Counted from the stretch's first letter, positions 22,641 through 35,094 are shown. The stretch: DNA of 64,000 nt from Tenebrio molitor (GCF_963966145.1 NC_091050.1:14880001-14944000); one strand, 5' to 3'. Translations and numbers: made by a program. Notes: generated from the sequence alone by a model not told the origin.

Positions 22641-24790
22641 AATCTTGAGCTGACGTGCCATTGAATCTCTCGTATTTTTAATTCCCCCGGCATTTTTTCT
22701 TATTTTCTGTGGCCCTCACCTGACCTGCGATTCCCATCGCTGGTTCTTGCAATAAAACTCCATCGCAAGCCCGAGCGAAATACCTGTGCAGATACAAAAA
22801 GCCCCAACAATGCAACGTATTCGGCGCAAAGAATGAACTCTTACCTACCTGTCGTTCTGATTTGCCAAGTCGAAAATATATTTCACCTCGATAATCATTG
22901 TCAACCGTTGAAAGCAGAGCCGGTCTTTGTCCGTCGACGAAATTCTCGAGATGCTAAAGAGATAAAGTATAATCATCGTTTCGCAGAGAAGGAAGCGATT
23001 TTCACTTGTTCTGTTGCTCTCCGGTCCAGAAAAAATCCCCGGACTTTAATCTCGGTGTCGAATTATGACTTCCCGAGATTTGAATTTTTTTTTCTTTGCG
23101 ACTTTCCACACAAGCGGCAGATGTGCGAGGCGTCATCGCCACACGTGTAGCCACGCGTACTCCACACACGTGTCCGCCGAGGAAGGGGGTGGAGCTGAAC
23201 TGCCTCTTTATGGTATTGTTTAACGTCGGTGCAAGATTAATCATGTCTTGCACCGCCACTAAATACAATCGCTTATTCATTTTCGTCGTGATAACCCCTT
23301 CGCGCTGACAGATGTACCGATTCAAGATGGCAGATGTAAGGACCCCTTGTGCTCCACAGGTGAGGATGTGCTGTTTGCCTAGAAGCGTTCGATTTTTATC
23401 GTGTTTGGACACCGATAACGCAAGAAATCGGAAAGTGTTTGTTCCTACAGATCCGAGAACAGCGCCGATTTATCGCTTGACTCATCCCCTGTCTATGTTT
23501 AGAAATACGCTTATCTATAAATAAGATGCATCCCTATCGGGGCCAGACGATAGCGCTCGCTGCAACAGATAACGCCGCCAAATTGAAATATTCTACACTC
23601 GACCATATTTCATCCACACACGTTTCAACTGAAAGGTGCGCTACCGTTGCATCTGCGGCTCCCTACCTGCATCTACCCGGTGGCCCAACAACATCCCCCC
23701 ATTAAAATCAATCAAAATCTCACCAAAACATTTTTCACCCAAGAAGCTAACTTCTCTTCTTATCTGTCACCCAAAAAAAAACCCCAAAATCCAATTCAAA
23801 CTTTTTCAAAATTGGGCCATCCAGAGTAAGCACATTTGCCGTCACCGAGATGCTTCTTACAAACAGTTCAGTTTATTCTCGCTTTTAAGAATTTTTCCAG
23901 AGTGATTGATTTCGATTTGAGCAATTTTGAAAAATATTTGGTTGTTTTGGGTCTAGGACCGGTGCCAGGTCGAGTAGACGGTTCTGGTTTTACCAGGAAG
24001 GGAGCGGGACATGTGTACCATATATCATGCATCTGTCGGTATGGCACATGCCCTTCTGCAGGTAATTCCGAGTGAATCGGAATAACGTCGGCCCATTGTG
24101 CAATATCTAGAGTTAGCCCTCAAGATTCGGTTGGAACACCTTGACAGGGGCGCAAGAAATTGATTCGGCGACTATTTATCGTTGGGAGCTTTTGTAGTCG
24201 CAGCTTTATGAATATTTCGAATGTCTAATGAATAAATCTAATATTTTATGTCCCATTGTCTTTGTTCCAATTTCGTTAGTTTCATAACGACACCAAGTGG
24301 GTGGGTCATTTGAATGCGATGGGATTTCGAAGAAAAGAGAGCCAGGTTCTTGTTACGCGATGACCCACATCCATACTTTTCCGAAAAGAAAACACTCGAA
24401 CCAACTCCTCATTCGATTTATTTGTTTTTGTCCCACTTGTTTATTTACTTAATTGCCATTCATTATCAGTCGCCTCCTCTATCTGCAATAATAGAAACCA
24501 AACAGGTAGTAGATTAGTGATGTGTACTTAGTTAATAAGTACCGATAAGAGCTCGTTTCAAATTAATTTTGACCAGATTTGCGTCCCGCAAGCACCCCAC
24601 GCAGCCCCGATTCTAATCGCGCAGACAAAACACTTCTTGCAGAACAGGTGCGCGAATTTGTCACTGGTGAAACAAAGACGAGTCGAGCTGGGGAATGTGG
24701 AAGCGGGGCGAATCTCGGGGACCCACCCCTAGACGGAAAAGCGACACGTCAGCTACAATAATTTACGATTTGGTTGTGTGCAAAAAGCGT
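22641..24790. other. GC/CpG-richer unique block, candidate regulatory DNA
   Basis: Mostly unique DNA. Notable is a pair of identical CACACGTGT words around the CACGTG cores at 23142 and 23167, with CACGCG between them. Short frames on both strands (for example 23002-23412 minus) show no domain. Enhancer identity is inferred from composition and binding-word content only. Confidence 0.4.
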
Positions 24791-25310
24791 TCAATGAACG
24801 ATTTCGGCTGAATGAATGCAGTTGGTGATGTCTTTGAAAGGAAAACCAACCTTAAACACAATATAAGGTGTCCTGTAGGTACCGCTTTCTTGGCTCTTTA
24901 TAAGAAATCGCGCATTGTTCGCTTTCAATGGCACAGGTTATGGGTTTGTTCCAGACCCCGGACCCTCGGAGGAATTTCGTCCGCGACGGATACAGGGTGG
25001 GGCCAAGAAGGCCAACGGAGAGAACTTGAGAAAGAAAAAAAAAGAAAATGCAAAGGGGAAATGCAGGTGAAGTGGTAATGAAAATAATAATAATGATTTT
25101 TTTCAAAACGAAAAAATTGGTACTTTTGCAAAGAGTTCTTGAGACAAGAAAGAAGCAAAAGAATTTTTTTGATTGTTTAAGTTTAGGTGTTTGGTCTTCA
25201 ATATTCAATTATCAGGATAATGGAAGATTAGAAAGGAAAAATGACAAGAAAGAAATGAAGAAAATAAGACAAGAGAAGATTTTTGTGATTTATTTTTGGA
25301 ATTAGGGAAC
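24791..25310. other. Purine-rich intergenic DNA
   Basis: A/G-rich on the plus strand between about 25020 and 25290; nothing coding recognised. Confidence 0.55.
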
Positions 25311-27720
25311 TATACATTTCGTTGCAGTTTTGCGTGTTGGAGCCCTTTTGCGCATCCACCCTGTACCATCCCGTCGGCGGCCGCCACTCCAAGCCGCTCG
25401 CGCCGTCCCACCTGCTCCCTCGCACAAAGCTCGCAGCCCTCGCATGCGCTCGCACCCCAAAAGCGTCCCTAAGCCCCCGTGCATAGAGGCAAGTGCGTCG
25501 GCACGCGTCCCCGATGACCGTTACGGGACGCATCCTGGAACAATCGCGCATCTGCACGTGTCACGACGCTGGTGCTCGCGCCGCCGCCATCGTGGGCGGC
25601 GCGATTCGACGCCGTCAATGGACGAGCTGGAAGCTGGCGACGACAAGTGTCGCTCTCGGAGTACTGTTACGCCGCCCACTCACCCCCGGTTAGATCAGAT
25701 TTCCAATTAACCTCCAGTTAAGTGGATGACGAAAGGACGACCGGATTGCAATTATTTGGCCGATTAGAGGGAAATCTAGCCCAAACCATCAACGGTACAG
25801 CTCTAGGCTTCTTAGATTTGCCTTCTGATAGGGTTAATTAGCTAACGAGGTACGCCCATGGCAAAAATTCTGGAAATTGCACGGGGGCAGCAGAGGCAAA
25901 GAGGTTGTTAGTTCCAGTGCGTCTTGCAAGGCTCAGCCCAGAACAACTGGGATAACAATAAGAAAATAATAATAACAATACGTACTTGTAGGTGATTGGT
26001 TTCAGAGATGTAAAATATGCTATGTTATCTAGAAAGTCAAATAAAAATACTTAGATGAAAGAAAAAAGATTTATCCTTCTTGACTACAATACGTGAAGAA
26101 TACAAAGGACTGAACTGTGTGAGAAAAATAAATGTCGATAACATCTGTTTGCAAATAGGTAAGGTAGTTTCGCACATTTGGCAAAAACCATAAGTTGTTG
26201 ACAGTTGATCTTTTGACAGTTCTCTACAATGCCAACTTTGTATCCGTTGGTGGTTGGCAATATGTAAATCACAGTTTGTTCTTGGGTTGAAGATGGTGCG
26301 TCTGCGGAATGACCAGCAAGAAGTCCCGACTTGGACCCTATTAAGCATATCTCCGATCAATTAGTCCAACTAATTAGAAACGCCTTTGTCGCGCCAATCA
26401 ATCTAAATCAGTTGTGTCAAACTTTCATGTATGCGAGCGCCTCAACATACAGACATGCCATCCGTAATCACTTAAGAAACGCACTAGTTAGTCTAGTTAG
26501 ACGCCTAGTTACGAAACGCGCAAAAACTCCAGTACCGCCGATTTCCTGAACTTTTTGCACACAATTAGTCCACAATTAGAGCTGACAAAAACGCCGCGAG
26601 ATGATGGATGATGGAGATGATAGGAAGATAAGTCGGCACTTGGCGTCCGCCGTTTTTTCCCGTGTTGGTCGTGTTGCGGTTTGTTGATTGTGTTGGTTGT
26701 GGTAATGTGTGGCCGCCTTAAATTAGACCTCGTCGACCAGCCATGAAGTGGAACGGTATTGTTTTCCACAGTCCGGCTACGGCCACTTCTAAATACCTAA
26801 CTATTGTTTTATTATCGAAATTTATTGCATTAAACGATACATTGTGTCTCGATTAATGGCTTTCAATTGGATATTAAATATTTATGCGCGTGGGTTTCGG
26901 TTATGTATTATATAATTGTGTTGATGTCTGGCGCATATATTACTGTCCTGGCGTGTCCGTTGTCCTTGCACGTTGAAAATGCCTCCGCGAATAAAAACGA
27001 CCAGTTCCTCATTTGAATCGCGCGCGTGACACGTGACCGCGACGCAACTACTCCGCAGCTCTCGAGCGGCGTACACTGCGCGCCACAAAAAATGCACCAA
27101 AACACTTAATATCTACGAAAATACAACATTTAAACATCCGAAGAAGCTTTTTTAATTTTTTTTTCATTTTCCTTGTGAGTCAGTGTTGTGCACCTTCTGC
27201 GGGTCAAAAAATCCCCATATCTCTCCACTTTGCATCAGTGTTTACCGTTGGGATTATTGGCAGTTCCCACCGTACCTTTATTTGTATCAAATATAGGGTC
27301 ACAGTTTCTCTAGATCAATATTGATCCTAGTGCGTCGTCCCATTTCGATCGGTGATCAATTAAGACACGATATCCAGGCTCGATAATTTCGAAAATTAAT
27401 GGGCACCCAGTCTCGATGGTATCTAAGGCAAGCATCGACATGTCATAATTTACGATTATAATTGCGCTCTGATAAACTAATACATTGATACATCTAGAAC
27501 GCCACGGGCTGCGACCTATTACACAGCAAATTACCCATAATGGTACTAAGAAAACTGGCGGAGAACGAGTCGAGACCAAAAAATCCGATAATTTACAAGC
27601 CGGTTCACATTTTAATCCAATAAACCTTCTCACGGCCTTTTTACGTGCGATAATTCAGCACAATATTTAGATTTATTAATTTCACAGTGTGAGATTAAAC
27701 CCTCAAACGGTACTAAACGG
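25311..27720. other. GC/CpG-richer block, candidate regulatory DNA
   Basis: Strong GC and CpG at about 25330-25700. CAATTAGTCC and CTAATTAG words occur at 26358-26375, and three CTAGTTA words at about 26485-26512. A Tc1-type transposase relic interrupts the block. A 126-codon frame at 25330-25710 is Arg/Pro/Ala-rich without a domain and is probably compositional. Confidence 0.38.
26305..26545 (+). pseudogene. Tc1-type transposase C-terminal relic
   Basis: Read from about 26309, the frame gives a stop codon where the usual Trp stands, then PARSPDLDPIKHISDQL, the C-terminal signature of Tc1 transposases (family form WPARSPDLNPIE, part of the DDE catalytic region). A further stretch rich in basic and hydrophobic residues runs to about 26545. 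The catalytic core upstream is not recognisable. Tc1 transposases cut and paste DNA at TA sites; this copy is inactive. Moderate confidence rests on the short motif and its correct downstream order. Confidence 0.6.
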
Positions 27721-28060
27721 GAGAGAAAAAAACAACGGAAATTATGCGGGTCTTTGTCCCGTGATTTGATGCAGATCGTAGAGCTGGCAGATTAAAATGT
27801 TTTAAATTGTTCAGTGCCAAAGGGTCGGAGATTTGCATCACAGTGGCCAGGAAAAAACCGAGGCCTGCTGCGAAACATGCCGAGGTACAAGGAGCGAGGG
27901 TCTTGCATAAACCACATTTTTTCTCAAGATCTGGGGCCAGAGAAGGGAGACGAGAGTTCTCCAACTTCCCTTAATTTTTTGCCATTTCTGATTATCTCAA
28001 TTCTTTCCGTTGTAACGTCGATCTTTCAGTTTAGGATAAGTATACAGAAGTAAGTTCAAG
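27721..28060. other. Intergenic DNA
   Basis: Transitional composition; nothing recognisable. Confidence 0.5.
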
Positions 28061-28789
28061 ATTAGTTAATAATAAAAACTAGGACTTGACAAGGTGGTCA
28101 AACTAGAAGTGAAAAAAAATCTGTAAAGATATCGCTTAATAAGTTGTATCGAGCTTAAGTAGGTAGTGAGCAGCTAAAACTTGGAATAGTTAAAACTTAT
28201 CCAATACGGTCAGCTAATTACGCAGCTTATAAATTAAACTAAAAGACTCTGCTGTAAAATAACTAGTGGCATTTTAGTCAATTTAAGTTTTAAATTAGTT
28301 AAGGCTTAATCCGACCAGTTAACTTGGCTGAAATTAATTGCAAACTAAAGTTTAAAATATATAATAAAAATTACAAAAGATAATTTGGTTGGAAGAATTA
28401 TGTATTAACTAATTTGGCTCAAACAACAAATTACCTAAATGGTGGAAAAAACAATCAGCTGGTCGACATTTTCTAACTAAAACTTTCGTAAGTATTAGTT
28501 AACCTAGCTAAAACACATTGCAAATTCTACATAAGAGTTTCAAGATAGCTAGTCGCACTTTAAGTTTTATATTAGTTAATTGCAGTCTAAAATTTAGAAC
28601 AGAGCTTGTGAAATATATTACAAATAAATAACTAATATTATTATCTAATTTTTTCTGAAAATGAGCTGAAAAAATCAGTTTCGAACAAAATCTTCTGTAA
28701 ATATTAGTTAATCCCGTTAAAACGGATTACAAGTTCTAGATAAAAGCTTCAAGATACGTAGTCTCATTTTCAATCATTTTAAATTAATA
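28061..28789. repeat. Degenerate tandem repeat, left part
   Basis: Words of the type ACTAGTNGCATTTTAG followed by TTTAAGTTTT and ATTAGTTAA recur near 28261, 28549 and 28755. Each is preceded by a TTGCAAA/TTACAAG and TCAAGATA segment. The spacing is irregular, about 200-290 bp, and identity is low. The array resumes beyond the fold-back element near 31052. Confidence 0.55.
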
Positions 28790-29399
28790 CAGGGTGATTC
28801 ACGTAGCCCGTTTGTTAGAAACTTTCTGATTTCCCAAAATCGTATTAATACGAAAATCGGTAGCCGACTATAGTCAACTGCTCCAAGTTCAAACAAAATA
28901 TTTTCAAAATGGCGACACTTCCGGAAATACCGAAAATCGACGCCACCTTTGTTTTTTAAATGGAAAGACCCCATTTTGATTTCACATTTGGATTCTACGT
29001 TAAATTTTGATTTTAGAACGTTCTTCTGTTAACACTTATCTGTCATCGTTTTTGACCTTAGACCTATGTCATTTTTTTCGCAGAAAAGCGGGATTGCAGG
29101 GCTTCCTTACAAAATTTATAACTCCTGAACTATTGGAAATAAATAATTGATTTTTTTTTACTGAATTCCCAAAGATTTGGCCGATTTTCTGCTCTATTAG
29201 CGACATTTTATTTGTATTTCATACGCCTACTGCAATTTTTCAAAATTGATAATCAAAAAATGTCGAAAACTCCATTTTTTTAAATGGCAACTACCATTTC
29301 TCACACTAGATATAAATGTAGAATTTAATTTTAACATTGTGTATGGGTATTCGTCTTTTATCAAGCAACTGTTTTATTTGAATTTTTATTCAAAAATAG

Positions 29400-30036
29400 C
29401 AGGGTTGGCATGTTTAAAACATTATGTTTTAATCTACAGTTTAAAACAGTGTTTTAAACATGTTGTATAAAAAACACACGTTTGTTTAAAACTGTTTAAA
29501 ACACGTTTTAAACATGTTTTTTAATCCGTGTTTTAAAACAAAAAAAAAACAAGAATTCAACTTTTTTTTAGTCACGTTCATTTATTAAGATTATTCACAT
29601 TTCCAATACAAATTGGGCTTTTTTTGGTATGACTGGTCTAGTTTAAAACGCTCGTTTCACTCGCGTTTTAAAGGTCCACGAGTACCAGAAAAAAACCCGA
29701 TTTACACACGAACTCGTTAAATAAACTACTATTGTACCACTAGAAGATAACACGAAAAAATAATAAGAAATCTAAATTTCGGTAATTTCGCAGTTTGCAT
29801 TGCAATATTGCAATACAACTGCGCAGTGCGCATGCTCAGTGGTCGAGCGTAAAAGTACAGCAACATAATAAAGATTTCAACAGGTTTAATACTGTTTTAT
29901 TCGTGTTTAAAATTGGTTTAAAACATGTTTTTTTTAACCAAGTTTAAAACATGTTTTAAACAAAAAAAACTGTTTAAAATAAAAAAAACTGTATGTTTTG
30001 TTTTAAATAAAAAAAACATGTTTTTTGCCAACCCTG
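29400..30036. mobile_element. hAT-like element nested in the fold-back element
   Basis: A 637-bp insertion with terminal repeats CAGGGTTGGCA (29400) and TGCCAACCCTG (ending 30036). It is flanked by a perfect 8-bp target duplication AAAAATAG (29392-29399 and 30037-30044). The CAGGG start and 8-bp duplication are the hallmark of hAT elements. The subterminal DNA is packed with TTTAAAACATGTTTTAAAC words in both orientations. The interior contains a copy of the palindromic CAACTCGTT family near 29610-29727. No transposase is visible, so it is non-autonomous. Confidence 0.93.
29610..29727. repeat. Palindromic hairpin element inside the hAT-like element
   Basis: Left arm ACAAATTGGGCTTTTTTT, right arm AAAAAAACCCGATTTACAC followed by ACGAACTCGTTAAATAAAC. 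The centre is TTTAAAACGC...GCGTTTTAAA. The right arm matches those at 10.6 and 45.8 kb. Confidence 0.8.
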
Positions 30037-30848
30037 AAAAATAGCATTGCAATAAATAGTTAATAACAGAATAACAGAATAATAAAAAATAAGCAAATTA
30101 ACAAAACAATATTTTAATGTAAATGTGTGCACCGTTTTCATTGAAAATATATTTTTTTTAATTTGCTTATTTTTTTTTTTATTTTGTTGTTATCTACTGT
30201 CTATTGCATGCGATTTTTGAATAAAAATTCAAATAAAACAATTGCTTGATAATAAAAAAGAATATTTTAGTCAAAAAATAGAAATTACGCCAAAACGGCT
30301 GGAAATGGGCATACACAATGTTAATAAAAGTGGCCTTAAAATTAAATTCTACATTTATATCGGTTGTCAGAAATGGTAGTTGCCATTTAAAAAAAATGAA
30401 GTTTTCTGATTTTTTGATTACCAATTTTGAAAAATTGCAGTAGGCGTATGAGACATAAAGAAATTTCACTAATGGCGCAAAAGAACGTCCAAGTCTCTAG
30501 GAATTCAATTTAAAAAAAATATATTTATTTCCAATGGTTCAGGAGTTATAAATTTTTTAATGAAGCCCTGCAACTCGGCTTTTTTTCGAAAAAGATGACA
30601 TAGGTCAAAAACGATGACAGATAAGTGTTAACAAAAGAACGTTATAAACTCAAAATTTAACGTAGAATTTAAATATGAAGTCAAAATGGGGTTTTTCCAT
30701 TTAAAAAAACAAAAATGGCGTCGAATTCCGGAAGTGTCGCCATTTTGAAAATATTTCATTTGAACTTGGAGCAGTCGATTATAGTCGGCTACCAATTTTC
30801 ATCTTAATACGATTTTGGGAAATTATAAAGTTTCTAACGAACGGTCAG

Positions 30849-31110
30849 GTCAATTAAGTTTGCGAAAAACAGTGCAAATTAAAGTTTAAAATAGAGCTTA
30901 TACATATTACAAAAAAAAAATGATTTGAAGAATATTATTAACTAATCTTCTTTAAAACGACTAGTTAAAAGAATATCTCAATAAGGTTGGGAAAAAAACA
31001 GTAAAAATAAATTGCAGATTTTATTTATAAATAAATAATAAAAGTATTAGGTAACTAGTCGCATTTTTAGCTATTTTAAGTTTGTTGTAGTTAAGTTAGG
31101 ATGAACACGC
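30849..31110. repeat. Degenerate tandem repeat, right part
   Basis: ACTAGTCGCATTTTTAGC near 31052 and ATTAAAGTTTAAAATAGAGC near 30881 match words left of the fold-back element, so that element probably inserted into this array. Confidence 0.55.
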
Positions 31111-33650
31111 CTGGTGGCCTGGTTACGTTTGTAGAAATTATCTTTCTATCTGGCCGTATCTTGGTCTGTCTTAGTTAAAGGTTAGCTGGTCGCATTTGGG
31201 TTATCTTGTCCATCAAAGACGAGTATTTCACGAGTCGAGCCGGTTGTGTCTTTGGTCCTGCCCACATCCACCTGACGCCAACCCGAAAAAAAAACAATTA
31301 TCCTCAATTACCGTCGAAACTGCGCAAAAGACCCACATCAACAAGATTTACGCCAACCCCACACCAAATAGAGTTCAATACGCCGATAAATCAGCAACAA
31401 GGAAGACGTCCATTAAAACAGGTGTTCAGAATACGGCCCGGAATAATGACAAATCCGAGATTGGGTCAATTAGTCCGGAATGGTCCGGACGACTTCTCCC
31501 CATAAATAACGCCGCCAACGTCGCGCCGCTACTTATGCGAGCCTGACCATATTGAAGAGCGCTTCTCGACGGCGAATTTATTTTTGCAATAATATTTATG
31601 CAAATCACTTCGAAAAAACAAACAACACTTGTTCCGCTAGATTAATAATGTTGGATTTATGCAAACGAGTTTTTTTCTGATGTGAGTTACGTACGCCGGC
31701 CGATCCGATCCCAAACGGGAAAAACTTCACAATTGGACGTACTTTCGCAATTAAGTTCGACTGTTCTCACCTACAGTTCCGGAATCCTGTTTCTAGCCGG
31801 CGCCATTGGCCTTCTAGCAAACGAGATTTTTAATTGAATTCAAACGGCAAACAGTAACCTTAATATTTATCGCGTAATTGCGCGCCGCATGTGTGTAATT
31901 TGCGCCGATTATCGACCGGACAATTCGGGAGCAGCGGCCCTGACAAACCAACACCGAGTCGTAGATCGCTTCGGACGCCGAGTCACGGCTGTCACGCATC
32001 TACTTAGCGGCGCTGGCTCCCTCAAACCTAGCCTAAAACCTCGCCGCCATTTTTAATTTGGCGATTATGCTGACACGAGTCGCTGGACGCTCTAATCAGC
32101 GACGTGCCGCCGATATTTCACAACCCGGAAGTGACGTGCCGTTTTGCTGACCACAAACTTTTACTTTCCGTGGGGGTGGTCGGCAGATGCGCCCCCGCGG
32201 GGTGTCGATACCTGACCGATGATCCATCTGTCTGGCTTTGTTCCATTAGCTAATTGCGCCGAAACAATTCTTTTATTGTGGGTCGAAGGCTCAAAAAAAA
32301 AAAACGACTGGATAAAGATTTCAAACGGTGTGAGCGGTCGCGTGATTGGCTGAGAAAAAAATCTATGTACGACGACATTGTTTTCTAATCGACGGGTGTG
32401 CCACCTGGCGGGAGTTATTGTTATTACATAATCGCGGTAGTTTCTTAATGTGACCGTATCTCTTCATCGGACCACATTTTAATAGATTGGTGCACTTTTA
32501 AATGGATTGCTTTGTGTCATGCAGGTTACGTTTCGACGCACTCGGATAAAGGTGAACATACGGACGCGGTGGTACTCGACCGTGGTAGTCTAACTAGCCA
32601 GTACTAACCCGTTCAGAACTTTTTTGAAAATAGAATCGGACTCAAGGTGGACCCTTGGGGCACCCCAACATACTGTCAGAATCAAAAGAATTTTTTAGTT
32701 TTCAAAGATTACCAGCTGAAAATACCAGTACTGTTGGTACTACCGACTTGAGACCAAAATATCCTTGATGGTTTCCATTGCTGTAATAAAATTTGTTGCA
32801 GATGAGGAGTGTTATCTGTCGCTGGTCTCGTTTCTAATTGGCGGTACTGGTGTCTTGGTGTTGGTACCGGAACGGTGAAAGATAAGCGCCGTGTCCACTT
32901 CGGTCCAGCTCGGTGAAGCCTTTGGTAAACATTTGATTGGTTTGAAGAAGCGCTCTTTGCCGGAAGATCTTCTTTCGCGGTTCCACTCGAAGACCTCTCA
33001 GCGGAAGGGTCACTTCCGGCGCAAACCGGGAGCCGAGACCCAGGTGGGTCGACCATCAACCGCTCATTACGTCGAATTATGCCCGGCCACGCTTTACTTA
33101 ACAAGCTTTCGTCTTTATTCCCTTGCACAAGTCCGATTAGCATAAATAAAACGGTACTCGGTCCGAACAACACCAATAAAAACCGAACCGATATAGTACC
33201 AGCGGAATCCCGCCACGGTTCAACTGGAGAGTTATTGAGTTGTAAGAAAGGTTGCCCTGATATTTGAAAATATCCCGGAGGTAGTCCTTACTCATTTCAG
33301 GCCGGACGGCTGGAGGCACAATCGCCTCTTTAGAACGTAATTAATTGTTGTATTGTTGCGCAACGGAAGAATTCGTAAAAATGCTGGCAACCTTGTTCGA
33401 GATCGATATTGCCCGAAACTACGGCGATTTTTCTTGGTACACTCCCGCACGTGCGTACGGAGAAAGGTGATCGCCGAACGGGTCGCAGATAAGACGTGCC
33501 AAACGGCCCACGTACGCTCCCGATTTGTGCACCATCGAAAAGTTCAAGATATCGAAACGAGATAGCGAACGTCAGGTAGTGCTTGTCAAGTGACACCTTG
33601 CCTGTCGATTCGTGTTTAATCTTGATTTTTCGACCAAATCGCAACGGACA
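31111..33650. other. GC/CpG-richer block, candidate regulatory DNA
   Basis: Mostly unique, CpG-dense at about 31680-32250. A 155-codon minus-strand frame (32709-33176) and a 116-codon plus-strand frame (31196-31546) have no recognisable domain and overlap other frames. A possible retrotransposon phrase lies at 32630-32702. Confidence 0.38.
32625..32702 (+). pseudogene. Possible non-LTR retrotransposon fragment, weak
   Basis: The frame reads ENRIGLKVDPWGTPTYC. A short phrase of the type GPK-x-DPWGTP is recurrent in translated non-LTR retrotransposon remnants of invertebrates. The segment is too short for a firm call. Confidence 0.25.
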
Positions 33651-34287
33651 TCTTAGTTTCTTCTAGTAAAATGTTTGGACGTTTCATGGCTCCCTATCTG
33701 ATGGGCGAGGTGGACAAAGAAGATTGTGACAGTTTTATGCGGTGCTCTGCAGTTGGAAACTATTTCTAAAAATGTGAATCCAAGGAACAGAAAGATTTTT
33801 TGAATATTTAAAAAATACAAATCTAGGAAAGAATAAGAATTTTTAGGTACAACTGACATGATAAAAGGTATAAAAAATTATTATAAAAACATATATTTTG
33901 ACAAAACAGGAATGTGAGAGATACAAACAATATTAAATGTATTTAACACAAAATCCTTCTTTTATAAAAAATATATCTGCTTCGTCTGAAACTCTTTCAT
34001 GTGGAAAGTACTTTCCAACTCCAAGACAAACTTTCATATAGAGCAGAAACAATGGTCAAATTACTTTCTATTTTCTGCAGTTGTAGCATTAATCTACGTA
34101 ATACCGTGGATTGAAAAAAAATTAGAGTTGGCTGTGACCAAAAATTTCAGTTGGCAATTTGTTAAAATTTCAATTATCAGATGTCAGTCTTAAAAGTTAG
34201 GTTAGTTATTTTGAGAACGCTGAAATCTTGATTTTCATAAAGGTGTAAATTATGTGTGACCTGTCGGTTGTAAAAGAATCATGAGGA
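33651..34287. other. AT-rich intergenic DNA
   Basis: Nothing recognisable. Confidence 0.6.
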
Positions 34288-34590
34288 GCTCCAATCGTAT
34301 TTACGAACTAGAGTAAATGTTCGAAATGTCTGCCTTCAGCTTCCAAACATAATGCTACTGTCTTCGCTTCATGTTTTCAAATGACCTTCGTAAAGTCGGG
34401 ACATCAATTAAATTGCAGTTATCAGTAATGACTTGCATTAATTCGGGAATTGTGCCAGGCCTGTTTTTGAACACGTTGTTTTGCAGGTATGGAAAAACAA
34501 AATAATCCAGGCAAGTTGTTGGTACGAGTAAGTGCCTTGACAGTCCGGAATGACAGTTAGATTCTATTGTAATTAATGACATCTGATGAT
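34288..34590 (-). pseudogene. Tc1/mariner-like transposase C-terminal relic, minus strand
   Basis: On the minus strand the frame gives LDYFVFPYLQNNVFKNRP and then an IPELMQVITDN...LRRSFENMKRR stretch. After a frameshift it gives CLEAEGRHFEHLL and a stop. These match in order the C-terminal region of an insect Tc1/mariner-like transposase (family pattern LDFFLWGYLK, a basic helix, then C-x-EA-x-GGHFEHLL). Upstream, the catalytic domain is missing. It lies 0.5 kb from, and points away from, the plus-strand relic at 35095. Dead 3' fragment. Confidence 0.75.
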
Positions 34591-35094
34591 CTCGATTTTT
34601 TTAATTTTCGATCGCACGCTATTTTGGTCCACATTATTTTCATTACATATAAAAAATTCAAAAATTTTCATTTTTGGTACTATGTATACTTTTTGCTTCG
34701 TTTTGAGTTATTTTTTTTCTGTCTTTATTTGGTACGGTTTAAATAGAACCAGTCCTTGATATTAATTTTCTTGATGGTTATATGTTTTTTTCTTCAGTAG
34801 GTACTGTTCATCGATGTGTAGAGAAGAAATTACAAAATTTGAATTGTATCAAAGAATATTGCAGTCGTACTTTACATTTTGAAAGCTTGTGCAAGCGAAT
34901 GCATGAGTGAGTACAAAAGAAGTCAGCGAATAGTTTAAATCACCACGGTACTGATCGTGAAAATTCATCCGGTTAAATCGCCATGAGGTAACATAAAGTA
35001 CCTACTGCTGAAACAGCAGTGGTGATAATTTATGTAGATTTGCCCTTTGACTTTGCCATTATTTAATTAGATTTTGTTGATTAATATGAAATAT
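34591..35094. other. AT-rich intergenic DNA
   Basis: Nothing recognisable between the two divergent transposase relics. Confidence 0.55.

Larger units (their letters stand above)
28790..30848. mobile_element. Fold-back transposon with arms of several hundred bases
   Basis: The left end starts CAGGGTGATTCACGTAGCCC after a TA. Its left arm (28790 to about 29390) reappears in reverse complement at about 30210-30848. Shared landmarks: AAACTTTCTGATTTCCCAAA, TTGGAGCAGT/ACTGCTCCAA, ATGGCGACACTTCCGG, TTTTTGACCTTAGACCTATG and ATGTAGAATTTAATTTTAA. The extreme right tip is lost, since no CACCCTG end is present. The arms carry no transposase. Without the nested element it is about 1.4 kb and almost entirely palindromic. 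Confidence 0.92.

Noticed and set aside
25330..25710. 126-codon Arg/Pro-rich frame
   Set aside because: Amino-acid make-up simply reflects GC content; frames also open on the other strand.
32709..33176. 155-codon minus-strand frame
   Set aside because: No recognisable domain, overlaps plus-strand frames of similar quality, and lies in GC-rich DNA where long frames arise by chance.
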